DNA from: JABEVB01 sp049965775 | Lineage (GTDB): Bacteria > Planctomycetota > Phycisphaerae > WQYP01 | Length of the DNA stretch: 24,316 nucleotides | Assembly: GCA_049965775.1 (NCBI GenBank) | Contig: JBMFVX010000036.1 | Span: 1-24,316 of the forward strand | Reading direction: 5' to 3' | Shown: piece after piece, positions 17,127 through 24,177 of the stretch | Layout of the letters: the number at the start of each line of letters is the position of its first letter | Numbering within the stretch: position 1 is the stretch's first letter | The notes under the pieces: generated by a model | What the model saw: only the letters and a program-made list of their open reading frames with translations | Database searches by the model: none | Told to the model about the DNA's origin: nothing | Position numbers and translations under genes: made by a program

Positions 17127-17636
17127 CTACTTAGCAAGGGCGGGACTGACCCCAACATGAGTGTTCGTCAGGTCAAGGTGATGACGCTGCGCAACACTGA
17201 TACGCATGGCACTGGCACAAAGCACAACCACCAGCGCCGTTATCGCCGTTATGGCAAGCCAGCGTCGCGACTGCCTGCGAAAGATCTCAAACGATTTGGC
17301 ACGCCCGGCCAGCACCGACAACAAAAAGAAAAGTACAAACGCCGCAAGCATCTTTACGCCCAATAACATCTGATATACGGGTGGTTGATGGGCGATATCC
17401 ACCACCTCAAAGAGCCAATAAAACCCTGATATGATCTGGGTCAAAATGACCAGTCCCAAAAACATTCGCCAGCCGCGCATCATGCGATTCTGCATGGCAT
17501 CGCGAATGCCGGAATCTATCTGAGCCATCGCCGGTTCAAGAAACAGCCACATAAAAATCGGCGCTCCCACCAATATGCACGCGCCGACAATGTGCAACCA
17601 CCGCATCGCAAGCATGACAAGCTCATGAACATTCAT
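17127..17636 (-). CDS. CopD-like four-helix integral membrane protein
   Basis: A 169-residue membrane protein with four predicted helices at about 11-34 (MRWLHIVGACILVGAPIFMW), 57-77, 89-110 and 127-145. The first helix carries the RWLHIVG pattern with His15, as in CopD/DUF2269-like proteins, where helix histidines are candidates for copper or heme binding. A real copper role is not shown here. The start was chosen at 17636, where the helix begins and AGGAG lies 9 bases upstream. The open frame extends to 17720, but those extra residues overlap the end of the carbonic anhydrase gene and look non-coding. The gene follows the gamma-carbonic anhydrase gene by about 80 bases on the same strand and is probably co-transcribed with it. 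Confidence 0.65.
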   Translation of the reverse strand: MNVHELVMLAMRWLHIVGACILVGAPIFMWLFLEPAMAQIDSGIRDAMQNRMMRGWRMFLGLVILTQIISGFYWLFEVVDIAHQPPVYQMLLGVKMLAAFVLFFLLSVLAGRAKSFEIFRRQSRRWLAITAITALVVVLCASAMRISVAQRHHLDLTNTHVGVSPALAK

Positions 17637-17716
17637 GTGCAGGAACTCCTTGAATTTGGGCAACCTGGTATTCGTACCGATGCAAAAGTGCCGAGGCCCG
17701 AGCCGCCACGATGGCC

Positions 17717-18259
17717 TCAATCGCGCTGGCGAAACTGATACAGCGTTGCGGGTTTCTCGGCATGCTGACGGGCAAGCTCCACATAATGATCATTGTTTTT
17801 CTGCATATCGTCCAACTCGGCTTCACGCACCGGTCGTACCACCTTGGCGGGCACTCCCATGACAACATGACCATCCGGTACAACGGCATTCGGCGATACC
17901 ACTGCCCCGGCAGCAACGATGCAATTCTTACCCACCACCGCTCCGCCCAGCACGACCGACTTGATCCCGATAAGGCTGCCTGCCCCAACTTTCGCACAGT
18001 GCACCACAGCGCCATGACCGATTGTTACGCGGTCACCGATTTCCAACGGCTTGCCGCTATCGCAATGCAATACGGCTCCCTCTTGCACATTGACGCGATC
18101 GCCGATGGTAATGGCGGCAACATCGCCGCGAAGGCTGGTATTAAACCAAATACTACAGTCTTCACCGATTGTAACATCGCCGACAATAAGGGCGCTCGTT
18201 GCCTGCCAATGCTTGCCGACCCGCTCCATATAGCTATTGCTGATGAATTTACTCGTCAT
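17717..18259 (-). CDS. Gamma-class carbonic anhydrase family protein (YrdA/CaiE-like)
   Basis: A 180-residue left-handed beta-helix protein with hexapeptide repeats (SALIVGDVTIGEDCSIWFN, then VAAITIGDRVNVQEGAVLHC and further coils to VVPDGHVVMGVPAK). The three zinc histidines of the gamma class are present: His65 in VLHCD and His82 and His87 in IGHGAVVHC. The RGD near residues 44-46 fits the family. The C-terminal helix (DDMQKNNDHYVELARQH) is usual. The protein forms a trimer and binds metal at subunit interfaces. Many bacterial members show weak or no carbonic anhydrase activity, so hydration of CO2 is inferred only from conserved ligands. The ATG at 18259 has no clear Shine-Dalgarno; Met11 (18229) is an alternative with none either. 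A promoter is proposed at 18374-18402. Confidence 0.92.
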   Translation of the reverse strand: MTSKFISNSYMERVGKHWQATSALIVGDVTIGEDCSIWFNTSLRGDVAAITIGDRVNVQEGAVLHCDSGKPLEIGDRVTIGHGAVVHCAKVGAGSLIGIKSVVLGGAVVGKNCIVAAGAVVSPNAVVPDGHVVMGVPAKVVRPVREAELDDMQKNNDHYVELARQHAEKPATLYQFRQRD

Positions 18260-18373
18260 AAGAATCTGATAATAGTGGTCGCAACGATGAAAATCCAGCT
18301 ATAAACAAGGCTGTACAGCAAAAGCAACAGTATATTATTTCTGAAATGGTATGTTTTTATCATTTTTACAAAT

Positions 18374-18402
18374 ATTATAGAAAAAACTTTCATCGGTGAA
18401 AG
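18374..18402 (-). promoter_or_regulatory. Candidate promoter for the carbonic anhydrase/CopD-like unit
   Basis: Minus strand: -35 CTTTCA (18402-18397), 17-base spacer, -10 TATAAT (18379-18374, perfect). The -35 is one arm of the inverted repeat at 18387-18402. Transcription would start near 18367, about 108 bases before the ATG at 18259. Confidence 0.45.
18387..18402. repeat. Perfect inverted repeat CTTTCA-TCGG-TGAAAG
   Basis: Six-base arms around a TCGG centre, extended by A/T pairing outside (six A on the left, TATTTT on the right). It could be an operator site for a dimeric regulator covering both -35 elements. On the minus strand it could alternatively act as a terminator, because it is followed there by a run of six T. 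Confidence 0.5.
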
Positions 18403-18416
18403 TATTTTGCTATATT
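18387..18416 (+). promoter_or_regulatory. Candidate promoter for the DUF2617 gene
   Basis: Plus strand: CTTTCA (18387-18392) as a weak -35, 18-base spacer, extended -10 TG-C-TATATT (18408-18416). It overlaps the minus-strand promoter; the two share the inverted repeat CTTTCA-TCGG-TGAAAG. Confidence 0.4.
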
Positions 18417-18457
18417 CGTGCCAGTACTTGAATGTACCAGTCGTAACTAGTGTGTCC

Positions 18458-18504
18458 GACGGCCGGTGCATCCGTCATGTGAGCCATCGCCTGACCATGG
18501 ACGG
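18458..18504 (+). promoter_or_regulatory. Mutually exclusive hairpins in the DUF2617 leader
   Basis: GACGG (18458-18462) can pair with CCGTC (18472-18476). The same CCGTC, extended to CCGTCATG (18472-18479), can instead pair with CATGGACGG (18496-18504) with one bulged G. Only one of the two can form at once. This is attenuator-like, but no family of riboswitch was recognised. Confidence 0.25.
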
Positions 18505-18674
18505 CAGGCTGAAAACTCTGGTTTTTTGTACAGGCAAAAGGGCAGGCACTGACTTAAGTTGATTGAAACGGAAGAGATTGTGAAGAAAAGACACAAAGTA
18601 TCAAAAACGCATTCCTGGCGCAGCGGTCACGCATCTGCGAAGACCAACGCTCGGCGTGCAGGCGCGTCCAACGG

Positions 18675-18690
18675 AACTGGGCGCCCAGTT
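18675..18690. repeat. 16-base perfect palindrome AACTGGGCGCCCAGTT
   Basis: Perfect dyad symmetry ending 10 bases before the AAGGAG ribosome binding site of the DUF2617 gene. It could be an operator, or an RNA hairpin controlling access to the ribosome binding site. It would be coding sequence if the longer start at 18559 is used. Confidence 0.5.
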
Positions 18691-18700
18691 ACACCTATTG

Positions 18701-18706
18701 AAGGAG
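18701..18706 (+). promoter_or_regulatory. Ribosome binding site of the DUF2617 gene
   Basis: AAGGAG 5 bases before the ATG at 18712. It strongly supports this start over the TTG at 18559. Confidence 0.7.
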
Positions 18707-18711
18707 TTAGC

Positions 18712-19293
18712 ATGAAACCCACAAAACCATCACCCACATCCACCCCCAGCAAGAAGCCACGCAGCGCCGGCTTGTCCGTACTCGTGTACGACCGCCCGCT
18801 GCACCCCGAATTATTCGCCGTTGAAGCAAGGCGCGTACGTTTCCTTGGTGAATTCGAGGTATCAATGTGGCTGCTCGCCGGCGGAGGCCACACCGTGACC
18901 ATTTGCGGCGCCGGCACCGACACCATCACCGAACTGGCATGCTTTCCAAACAAATCATTGCCAGACCGCGGCCTTATTGAGCGCCTGCCCTGCAAAGGTG
19001 ACAAGCAGTTCGACAAACCGCTCGGCGATAAGCATCACTACTACCTGGCCATTAACGAGGAGCACATTACCGAGGCACTCTATGAAAACTCGGTCATTGA
19101 GCTGCAGCGATTGGCTGACGATCAGGATGGCTTGCTCGCCCAGCGAAAAGATGAAAACGGCCGCACCGAGTGTATGTCTCTGGTGGTAGCCCAATTGCAT
19201 CGCAGAGCTGTGCATATTGAAGGCTTCCACCTGCTTGGCGAGGCTCGCGTGCTGGTACGAACGCAGTCCATCATTGAGCCGATCCGCGGTTAA
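18712..19293 (+). CDS. DUF2617 family protein
   Basis: A 193-residue protein of unknown function. After a Pro/Ser/Thr/Lys-rich N-terminus (about 18 residues) comes SVLVYDRPLHPELFAVEARR, which matches the start of DUF2617 proteins known to me from planctomycetes and actinobacteria (pattern F-x-L-x-x-R-x-LHPELFE). A compact alpha/beta domain follows, with HTVTICGAGTDTITELAC and a C-terminal EGFHLLGEARVLVRTQSIIE. There is no signal peptide or membrane helix. The start at 18712 is chosen for its consensus ribosome binding site; the in-frame TTG at 18559 would add 51 residues of basic, low-complexity sequence. It is followed by a hairpin terminator, so it is probably a single-gene unit. No role can be inferred from neighbours. 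Confidence 0.75.
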   Translation: MKPTKPSPTSTPSKKPRSAGLSVLVYDRPLHPELFAVEARRVRFLGEFEVSMWLLAGGGHTVTICGAGTDTITELACFPNKSLPDRGLIERLPCKGDKQFDKPLGDKHHYYLAINEEHITEALYENSVIELQRLADDQDGLLAQRKDENGRTECMSLVVAQLHRRAVHIEGFHLLGEARVLVRTQSIIEPIRG

Positions 19294-19326
19294 TTGGCCG
19301 AATACCTCGCACAATGCCAGCGGCAG

Positions 19327-19371
19327 CCCCTGCGCCATCGAATGTTGGCACAGGGGTGGTTAAGGATTTTT
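19327..19371 (+). terminator. Rho-independent-like terminator after the DUF2617 gene
   Basis: Stem CCCCTG (19327-19332) with CAGGGG (19351-19356), one mismatch, then GCCA with TGGC around an 8-base loop. A run of five T lies at 19367-19371, 10 bases after the stem, which is further than usual. Confidence 0.5.
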
Positions 19372-19477
19372 GCAGGACCGATTTGCTTCCGATAATGCAA
19401 ACCTTTCCTAAACGCCGATGTTATAGGATAGGCAGGGGTTACCCCCCCCGTCATGCACCCGAAGTGAGGGCTTTGCC

Positions 19478-19506
19478 TTGAATACATATTCACCTATGCG
19501 TATTTT
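19478..19506 (+). promoter_or_regulatory. Candidate sucA promoter
   Basis: -35 TTGAAT (19478-19483), 17-base spacer, -10 TATTTT (19501-19506), each four of six consensus bases. It would give a leader of about 140 bases. A CATAAT near 19586 is a second possible -10 with a poor -35. Confidence 0.3.
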
Positions 19507-19655
19507 AAGGCCTTCAACAAGCCCTCAAGCGAAAAGATTGGCTCGCCACCCTAAAAAGGCTGCAATGCGAACGGAAACTTGTCATAATAGGGTTATCGCG
19601 TAAGGCGCAGCGCCGGCCAGCGTTTGGCCGCACTGCAGCGCTTTGGAGACTTTTT

Positions 19656-22541
19656 GTGAGTACCGCCGAATTACCCCCCAAATTAATTGATGCTGTCAAT
19701 GGCTTGAACCCCGAATTTCTTCAACACCTTTATGACCAATGGAAACAAGACCCGCACGCGGTTGACCCGCAGTGGCAGTGGTTTTTTCGCGGTTTTGATT
19801 TGTCGCAGCAGCAACCAGCTTCTGAGCGAGCCGAATCATCCGCCGCCAGGCTCGATGATCGCGCAACCGGGACCGGCCGCGAATCGCAGGCGCTCGATGT
19901 AATACATGCCTACCGTGAATTAGGGCACCTCATTGCCAACTTAAACCCGTTGGGCCACAACAGCGCCGAGCACCCCTTGCTCGCGCTCGATGAGTTTGGC
20001 CTTACTGAAGCCGACCTCGACCGAAGCGTTGATTCCAGCAGCTTTGGCGGCCGCCGCGCGATGCCACTGCGCCAACTCATCGCGCAGCTGCGCAGCACCT
20101 ATTGCGGCACCTTCGCGGTTGAATATATGGACATCCGTGATCAATCACAACGGGCATTTTTACAGGAGCAAATGGAGCCGACGCTCAATCAGCCGAACCT
20201 CTCGTCCGAGCAGCGAAAGCATGTGATGTCACGACTCATCGCGGCCGAAGAGTTTGAACAATTTCTGCAGAGACGCCATCCCACGGTTAAACGCTTCTCG
20301 GTTGAAGGCGGCGAAGGCATCATCACCCTGCTCGACGAAATCATCGAAGAAGGCAGCGCTCTGGGAATGGATGAAATCATCATCGGCATGGCCCACCGGG
20401 GCCGCCTGAACGTGCTCGCGCACATCCTCCAAAAGCCCTACGAAATGATCATGGCTGAAGTGCTCGATCGCCCGCAGAAGTTTACCGGCGATGGCGATGT
20501 TAAATACCACCTCGGCTATGCCTGTGATCATGTAACGCGACATAACAAGCAGGTGCATCTCTCGCTGTCAGCCAATCCCAGCCACCTCGAAATCGTGGAC
20601 CCCGTGGTGGAAGGCATCGCCCGCGCCAAACAGAACCGCAAAGGTGACGTTACCCGCCAGCGAGTGGTGCCGGTGCTCATCCACGGCGATGCGGCATTCA
20701 CGGGTCAGGGCATTGTCGCTGAAACGCTGTACCTCTCGGAGCTGGAAGCATACCGCACCGGTGGAACCATTCACGTCATTATTGACAACCAGATCGGCTT
20801 TACCACCAACCCCACCGATTCGCGGTTCACCCGTTACCCAAGCGACGTCGCCAAGGCAATACAGGCTCCGGTATTCCATGTAAATGGCGATGATCCGGAA
20901 GCCGTGGTGCAGGCCGCACGCGTAGCCGTGGCGTTTCGGCAGCGATTTAAGGCCGATGCTATCATTCACCTGGTGTGCTATCGCCGCCGGGGCCACAATG
21001 AAATTGACGACCCCACCATTACCCAGCCGGTGATGTACCGCGAAATTGCCAAACACCCGACCGTGCGCGAAATCTACGCCAAACGTCTCCTCGACGGCGG
21101 CGTCATTACCCAGGCCGAATTAGACCAGATGGCGCAAAGTGTGCGCGAGCGGCTCGATAAAGCGCAGGAATACGCCCAGACCTTCAAACCCGCCGATCAA
21201 CCACCACCACCGCACGGCCCCTGGAAGGACCTGATTCATGTACCACGCAGTATCAAAGATTGGGGCGCAGCTACCGGCGTCGCCCGCGAAACGCTGACCA
21301 ACATCGCCGATAAAGTCTGCCGGACACCTGAAGGTTTTCATGTGCATCCCAAAGTCGCGCAGATGCTCAAGCATCGCCTCGAATGCGTAACCCGTGGCAC
21401 TGATATTGACTGGGGCTGCGGTGAAATGCTTGCCATCGGATCGCTGCTCGACGAAGGCACCTGGGTGCGGCTCACCGGCCAGGATGTCTGCCGGGGCACC
21501 TTCGGTCATCGCAATGCGGTTCTGTATGATGCGCAAACCGGGCGATCTTTTGTACCATTGGCCAATTTTGCCGAGGCCAAGAGTCGCTTTACCATTATCA
21601 ACACCATGCTATCTGAATTGGCGGTGGTTGGCTTTGAATATGGCTTTGCATCCGCTGACCCGCACGCGCTGGTCATGTGGGAGGCTCAATTCGGCGACTT
21701 TGTCAATATGTGCCAACCCATTATTGACCAATACCTTGTCAGCGCCGAAACCAAGTGGGGAAAATACAATGGCCTCGTGATGCTCCTGCCCCACGGCTAC
21801 GAAGGCGCCGGCCCGGAACACTCTCACGCCCGGCTCGAGCGTTTCCTGCAACTGGCCGCGGAAGACAACATCCAGGTATGCAATCCAACAACCCCGGCCC
21901 AGTATTTTCATCTGTTGCGACGACAGGTAAAGCGCAGTTTCCGCAAGCCGCTGATTGTCATGGCGCCCAAGTCACTGCTGCGCAGCAAACTCGCGGTGTC
22001 TACGCTCGACGATTTCACCACCGGCGGCTTTCAGGAAATTCTCGATGAAACCCAGCCGCTCGATCGCAGCAAGGTGAAGCGCGTACTCATTTGCAGCGGC
22101 AAAGTTTATTACGAACTGCTCGCAGAACGTACACGCAATAAAATCAGCGATATCGCCATTCTGCGGCTGGAACAAATCTACCCATTCCATGCCGAACGGC
22201 TTACCGAAATCGCCCGCACTTACCCACGAGGCGTGGAGTTGGTATGGGTGCAGGAAGAGCCTCGCAACAATGGCGTTTATCCATTTATCGGGGCCAAGAT
22301 GCATTATCACTGGCCAGGTATGCAGAAACTGCTGTATTTGGGACGCAAGCCATCCGCAAGCCCTGCGGCGGGTTCGCACGAACGCCATGTTATAGAACAG
22401 CAGGAAATCATCAGCAAAGCTCTTGGGCTGGTGCCCTGGGAATATTCTCGACCCATTATCGAAAACCCCTCGCTGCCAGGCCCGCGCAAAGCGGCCGTAA
22501 GCGAAGTGGAAGTGTCGGAAGCCGCTCCGGTTGGCAAGTGA
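19656..22541 (+). CDS. sucA: 2-oxoglutarate dehydrogenase E1 component
   Basis: A 961-residue thiamine diphosphate enzyme that decarboxylates 2-oxoglutarate in the TCA cycle and transfers the succinyl group to the lipoyl arm of E2. Motifs in order: N-terminal E2-binding-type segment (LNPEFLQHLYDQWKQDP at about 17-33); AYRELGHLIANLNPLG at 85-100; RRHPTVKRFSVEGGEG at about 206-221; GMAHRGRLNVL at about 244-254; SANPSHLEIVDPVVEG at about 305-320; the thiamine pyrophosphate/Mg region HGDAAFTGQG (343-352) with NQIGFTT (378-384); RRRGHNEIDDP; LTGQDVCRGTFGHRNAV; and GYEGAGPEHSHARLERFLQ. Length is close to the 930-960 usual for the family, and all key blocks are present. It begins with GTG, with GGAG about 8 bases upstream. 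sucB follows by 57 bases. Confidence 0.98.
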   Translation: MSTAELPPKLIDAVNGLNPEFLQHLYDQWKQDPHAVDPQWQWFFRGFDLSQQQPASERAESSAARLDDRATGTGRESQALDVIHAYRELGHLIANLNPLGHNSAEHPLLALDEFGLTEADLDRSVDSSSFGGRRAMPLRQLIAQLRSTYCGTFAVEYMDIRDQSQRAFLQEQMEPTLNQPNLSSEQRKHVMSRLIAAEEFEQFLQRRHPTVKRFSVEGGEGIITLLDEIIEEGSALGMDEIIIGMAHRGRLNVLAHILQKPYEMIMAEVLDRPQKFTGDGDVKYHLGYACDHVTRHNKQVHLSLSANPSHLEIVDPVVEGIARAKQNRKGDVTRQRVVPVLIHGDAAFTGQGIVAETLYLSELEAYRTGGTIHVIIDNQIGFTTNPTDSRFTRYPSDVAKAIQAPVFHVNGDDPEAVVQAARVAVAFRQRFKADAIIHLVCYRRRGHNEIDDPTITQPVMYREIAKHPTVREIYAKRLLDGGVITQAELDQMAQSVRERLDKAQEYAQTFKPADQPPPPHGPWKDLIHVPRSIKDWGAATGVARETLTNIADKVCRTPEGFHVHPKVAQMLKHRLECVTRGTDIDWGCGEMLAIGSLLDEGTWVRLTGQDVCRGTFGHRNAVLYDAQTGRSFVPLANFAEAKSRFTIINTMLSELAVVGFEYGFASADPHALVMWEAQFGDFVNMCQPIIDQYLVSAETKWGKYNGLVMLLPHGYEGAGPEHSHARLERFLQLAAEDNIQVCNPTTPAQYFHLLRRQVKRSFRKPLIVMAPKSLLRSKLAVSTLDDFTTGGFQEILDETQPLDRSKVKRVLICSGKVYYELLAERTRNKISDIAILRLEQIYPFHAERLTEIARTYPRGVELVWVQEEPRNNGVYPFIGAKMHYHWPGMQKLLYLGRKPSASPAAGSHERHVIEQQEIISKALGLVPWEYSRPIIENPSLPGPRKAAVSEVEVSEAAPVGK

Positions 22542-22598
22542 GCCGCCGCAGCGCTATACTGCACGGATGACGTGTAAGAGTTTTACGCAAGGAATGCC

Positions 22599-23903
22599 AT
22601 GTCAACAACGTTGCTCGATCTACATGTGCCCGGCCTGGGCGAATCTATTACCGAAGCCCGCATTGCCAACTGGGTAAAGACCGACGGCCAAATGGTTGCC
22701 CCAGATGATGTCGTTGCCGAACTTGAAACCGACAAAGCCAGCGTGGAACTGCCTGCTGGCGGCTCCGGCATTCTGCATATTGTCAAGGCCAAAGGGCAGA
22801 CCGTAAACGTAGGCGATCTTATTGCCCAAATTGACACATCCGCCAAGGCCGCTGGCGCCTCCGCCCCAGCGCCAGCAGATGCCAAGCCAGGTATCAAAAC
22901 TGGCAGTGGTTCCACAACGGCTCCCAACGGCTCCAAGGATGATCGCCCGCTTAGCCCTTCGGTACAGCGATTGACGGCCGAAAATGGAATTGACGCAACC
23001 CGCGTCCCGCCAACAGGTCCTGGCAATCGAATTACCAAAGGCGATGTACTGCAATATATCGAATCAAATGCAGGCAGCCGCGGCGCTCCAGCGGCCGATG
23101 TGGCCGCCACACAAACCTCACGCGAGTCGCGTGGGGTGCCTGCCGCCGCAGCCAGCCTCCGACCGTCGGCCCTTCCCGCCGTGCCCGCCGATCTATCCGG
23201 CCAACCGGAAGAAACACGCGTTGAAATGTCTAAACTGCGCGAAACCGTCGCCCGTAGACTTGTTGAAGCACAGCATACCGCAGCAATCCTTACCACATTC
23301 AACGAAATTGACATGTCTGCGGTCATGGCCCTGCGCGAAAAGTACAAAGACCGGTTTGAAAAGCATCACGGTGTTGGCTTGGGCTTTATGTCGTTCTTTG
23401 CCCGCGCCGCCTGTGCCGCCATCAAGGCCGTACCTGCGGTCAACGCCCAAATTCAAGATCACACCATTGTCTATAAAAACAACGTCCACCTCAGTGTGGC
23501 CGTATCAACTGAAAAAGGTCTTATTGTACCCGTGGTGCGCTACGCCAATCGGCTTTCCATGGCGCAAATTGAAAATGAAATCAAGCGGCTTGCCACGCGT
23601 GCCCGTGAGGGCAAAATTTCACTCGAAGAACTGGGCGGCGGAACTTTTACCATCACCAACGGCGGCGTTTTTGGCTCTCTCCTGTCTACTCCCATTCTAA
23701 ACCCGCCGCAAAGCGCCATTTTAGGTTTGCATAAAATTGAGAAGCGAGCCGTCGTCGTCAACGATCAAATCGTCGTGAGGCCTATGATGTATGTGGCGCT
23801 TTCTTATGATCATCGCCTCATTGATGGCCAGCAAGCAGTGACGTTTCTGGTGCACGTTAAAGAATCTTTGGAAGACCCGGCCCGCCTGCTGCTCGACGTC
23901 TAA
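22599..23903 (+). CDS. sucB: Dihydrolipoyllysine-residue succinyltransferase (2-oxoglutarate dehydrogenase E2)
   Basis: A 434-residue E2 core enzyme that takes the succinyl group from E1 and passes it to CoA. It has one lipoyl domain (residues 1-80) with the lipoylated lysine in ETDKASVE (Lys46). An Ala/Pro/Gly linker is followed by the peripheral subunit-binding domain (LSPSVQRLTAENGIDATRV to TKGDVLQYIE, about 118-154), a second flexible linker, and the catalytic domain from about 205. This domain has GGTFTITNGGVFGSLLSTPI and the active-site SYDHRLIDG (His405, Asp409). The C-terminus DPARLLLDV is typical of the succinyltransferase type. AAGGA lies about 7 bases before the ATG. It forms an operon with sucA. 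The E3 gene (lpd) is absent from the window and must be elsewhere or shared with pyruvate dehydrogenase. Confidence 0.97.
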   Translation: MSTTLLDLHVPGLGESITEARIANWVKTDGQMVAPDDVVAELETDKASVELPAGGSGILHIVKAKGQTVNVGDLIAQIDTSAKAAGASAPAPADAKPGIKTGSGSTTAPNGSKDDRPLSPSVQRLTAENGIDATRVPPTGPGNRITKGDVLQYIESNAGSRGAPAADVAATQTSRESRGVPAAAASLRPSALPAVPADLSGQPEETRVEMSKLRETVARRLVEAQHTAAILTTFNEIDMSAVMALREKYKDRFEKHHGVGLGFMSFFARAACAAIKAVPAVNAQIQDHTIVYKNNVHLSVAVSTEKGLIVPVVRYANRLSMAQIENEIKRLATRAREGKISLEELGGGTFTITNGGVFGSLLSTPILNPPQSAILGLHKIEKRAVVVNDQIVVRPMMYVALSYDHRLIDGQQAVTFLVHVKESLEDPARLLLDV

Positions 23904-24177
23904 TAAGTATCAATAATCAGGTTTCTGCAGGGACTGGCTGATCTACTCCAGCTCCGCCCGGCAGCAAGTCTGACATTCGCAACACCCCCACCAGCACTGT
24001 GCTTTACAACGGCCATGGCCTTGGCCACGGCATCGGCCTGTCGTAACGGGGTGCACGGGAGTTTACGCTCAAAGTCCTTTCCGCCTGCTACATTTTCGAT
24101 TTTTATTATCCGACAGAGACAATACATAAGCTGCGGTCAGTCCGCGTTTTCAACGATGCTGTCAGGCTCCTTTCGCA
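23904..24177. other. Intergenic region between convergent sucB and the RND gene
   Basis: No coding region is supported. It contains a GC-rich GGCCATGGCC palindrome near 24011-24020 with a partial repeat (TTGGCCACGGC) right after it, but no hairpin with a T-run that I would call a terminator. A 75-codon open frame on the minus strand (23900-24127) has no ribosome binding site and no recognisable domain. Confidence 0.4.

Larger units (their letters stand above)
18260..18711. other. AT-rich divergent regulatory region and long leader of the DUF2617 gene
   Basis: No convincing gene is present. The left part (18260-18420) is clearly richer in A and T than the surroundings and holds an inverted repeat with candidate promoters on both strands. 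The right part (18424-18711) would be a leader of about 290 bases with alternative hairpins, and just before the start codon a 16-base palindrome. The frame of the downstream gene stays open back to a TTG at 18559, so an N-terminal extension rich in Lys, Arg and Ser cannot be excluded. Confidence 0.5.
19294..19655. other. Intergenic region between the DUF2617 gene and sucA
   Basis: It holds the terminator at 19327-19371, a GGGG-TTA-CCCCCCCC stretch near 19435-19449 with an eight-C run, and a candidate promoter at 19478-19506. I see no open frame with coding character and no RNA gene. Confidence 0.5.

Noticed and set aside
18584..18715. Second open frame upstream of the DUF2617 gene ending in TGA that overlaps its ATG (ATGA)
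   Set aside because: It would resemble a coupled leader peptide, but it has no usable start codon and no ribosome binding site.
19435..19449. GGGG-TTA-CCCCCCCC stretch
   Set aside because: Could be a small hairpin or a slippage-prone C-run, but it lies in non-coding sequence with no following T-run, so no role is claimed.
23900..24127. 75-codon open frame on the minus strand between sucB and the RND gene
   Set aside because: No ribosome binding site, no recognisable domain, odd composition, and its end overlaps the sucB stop. Coding is not supported.
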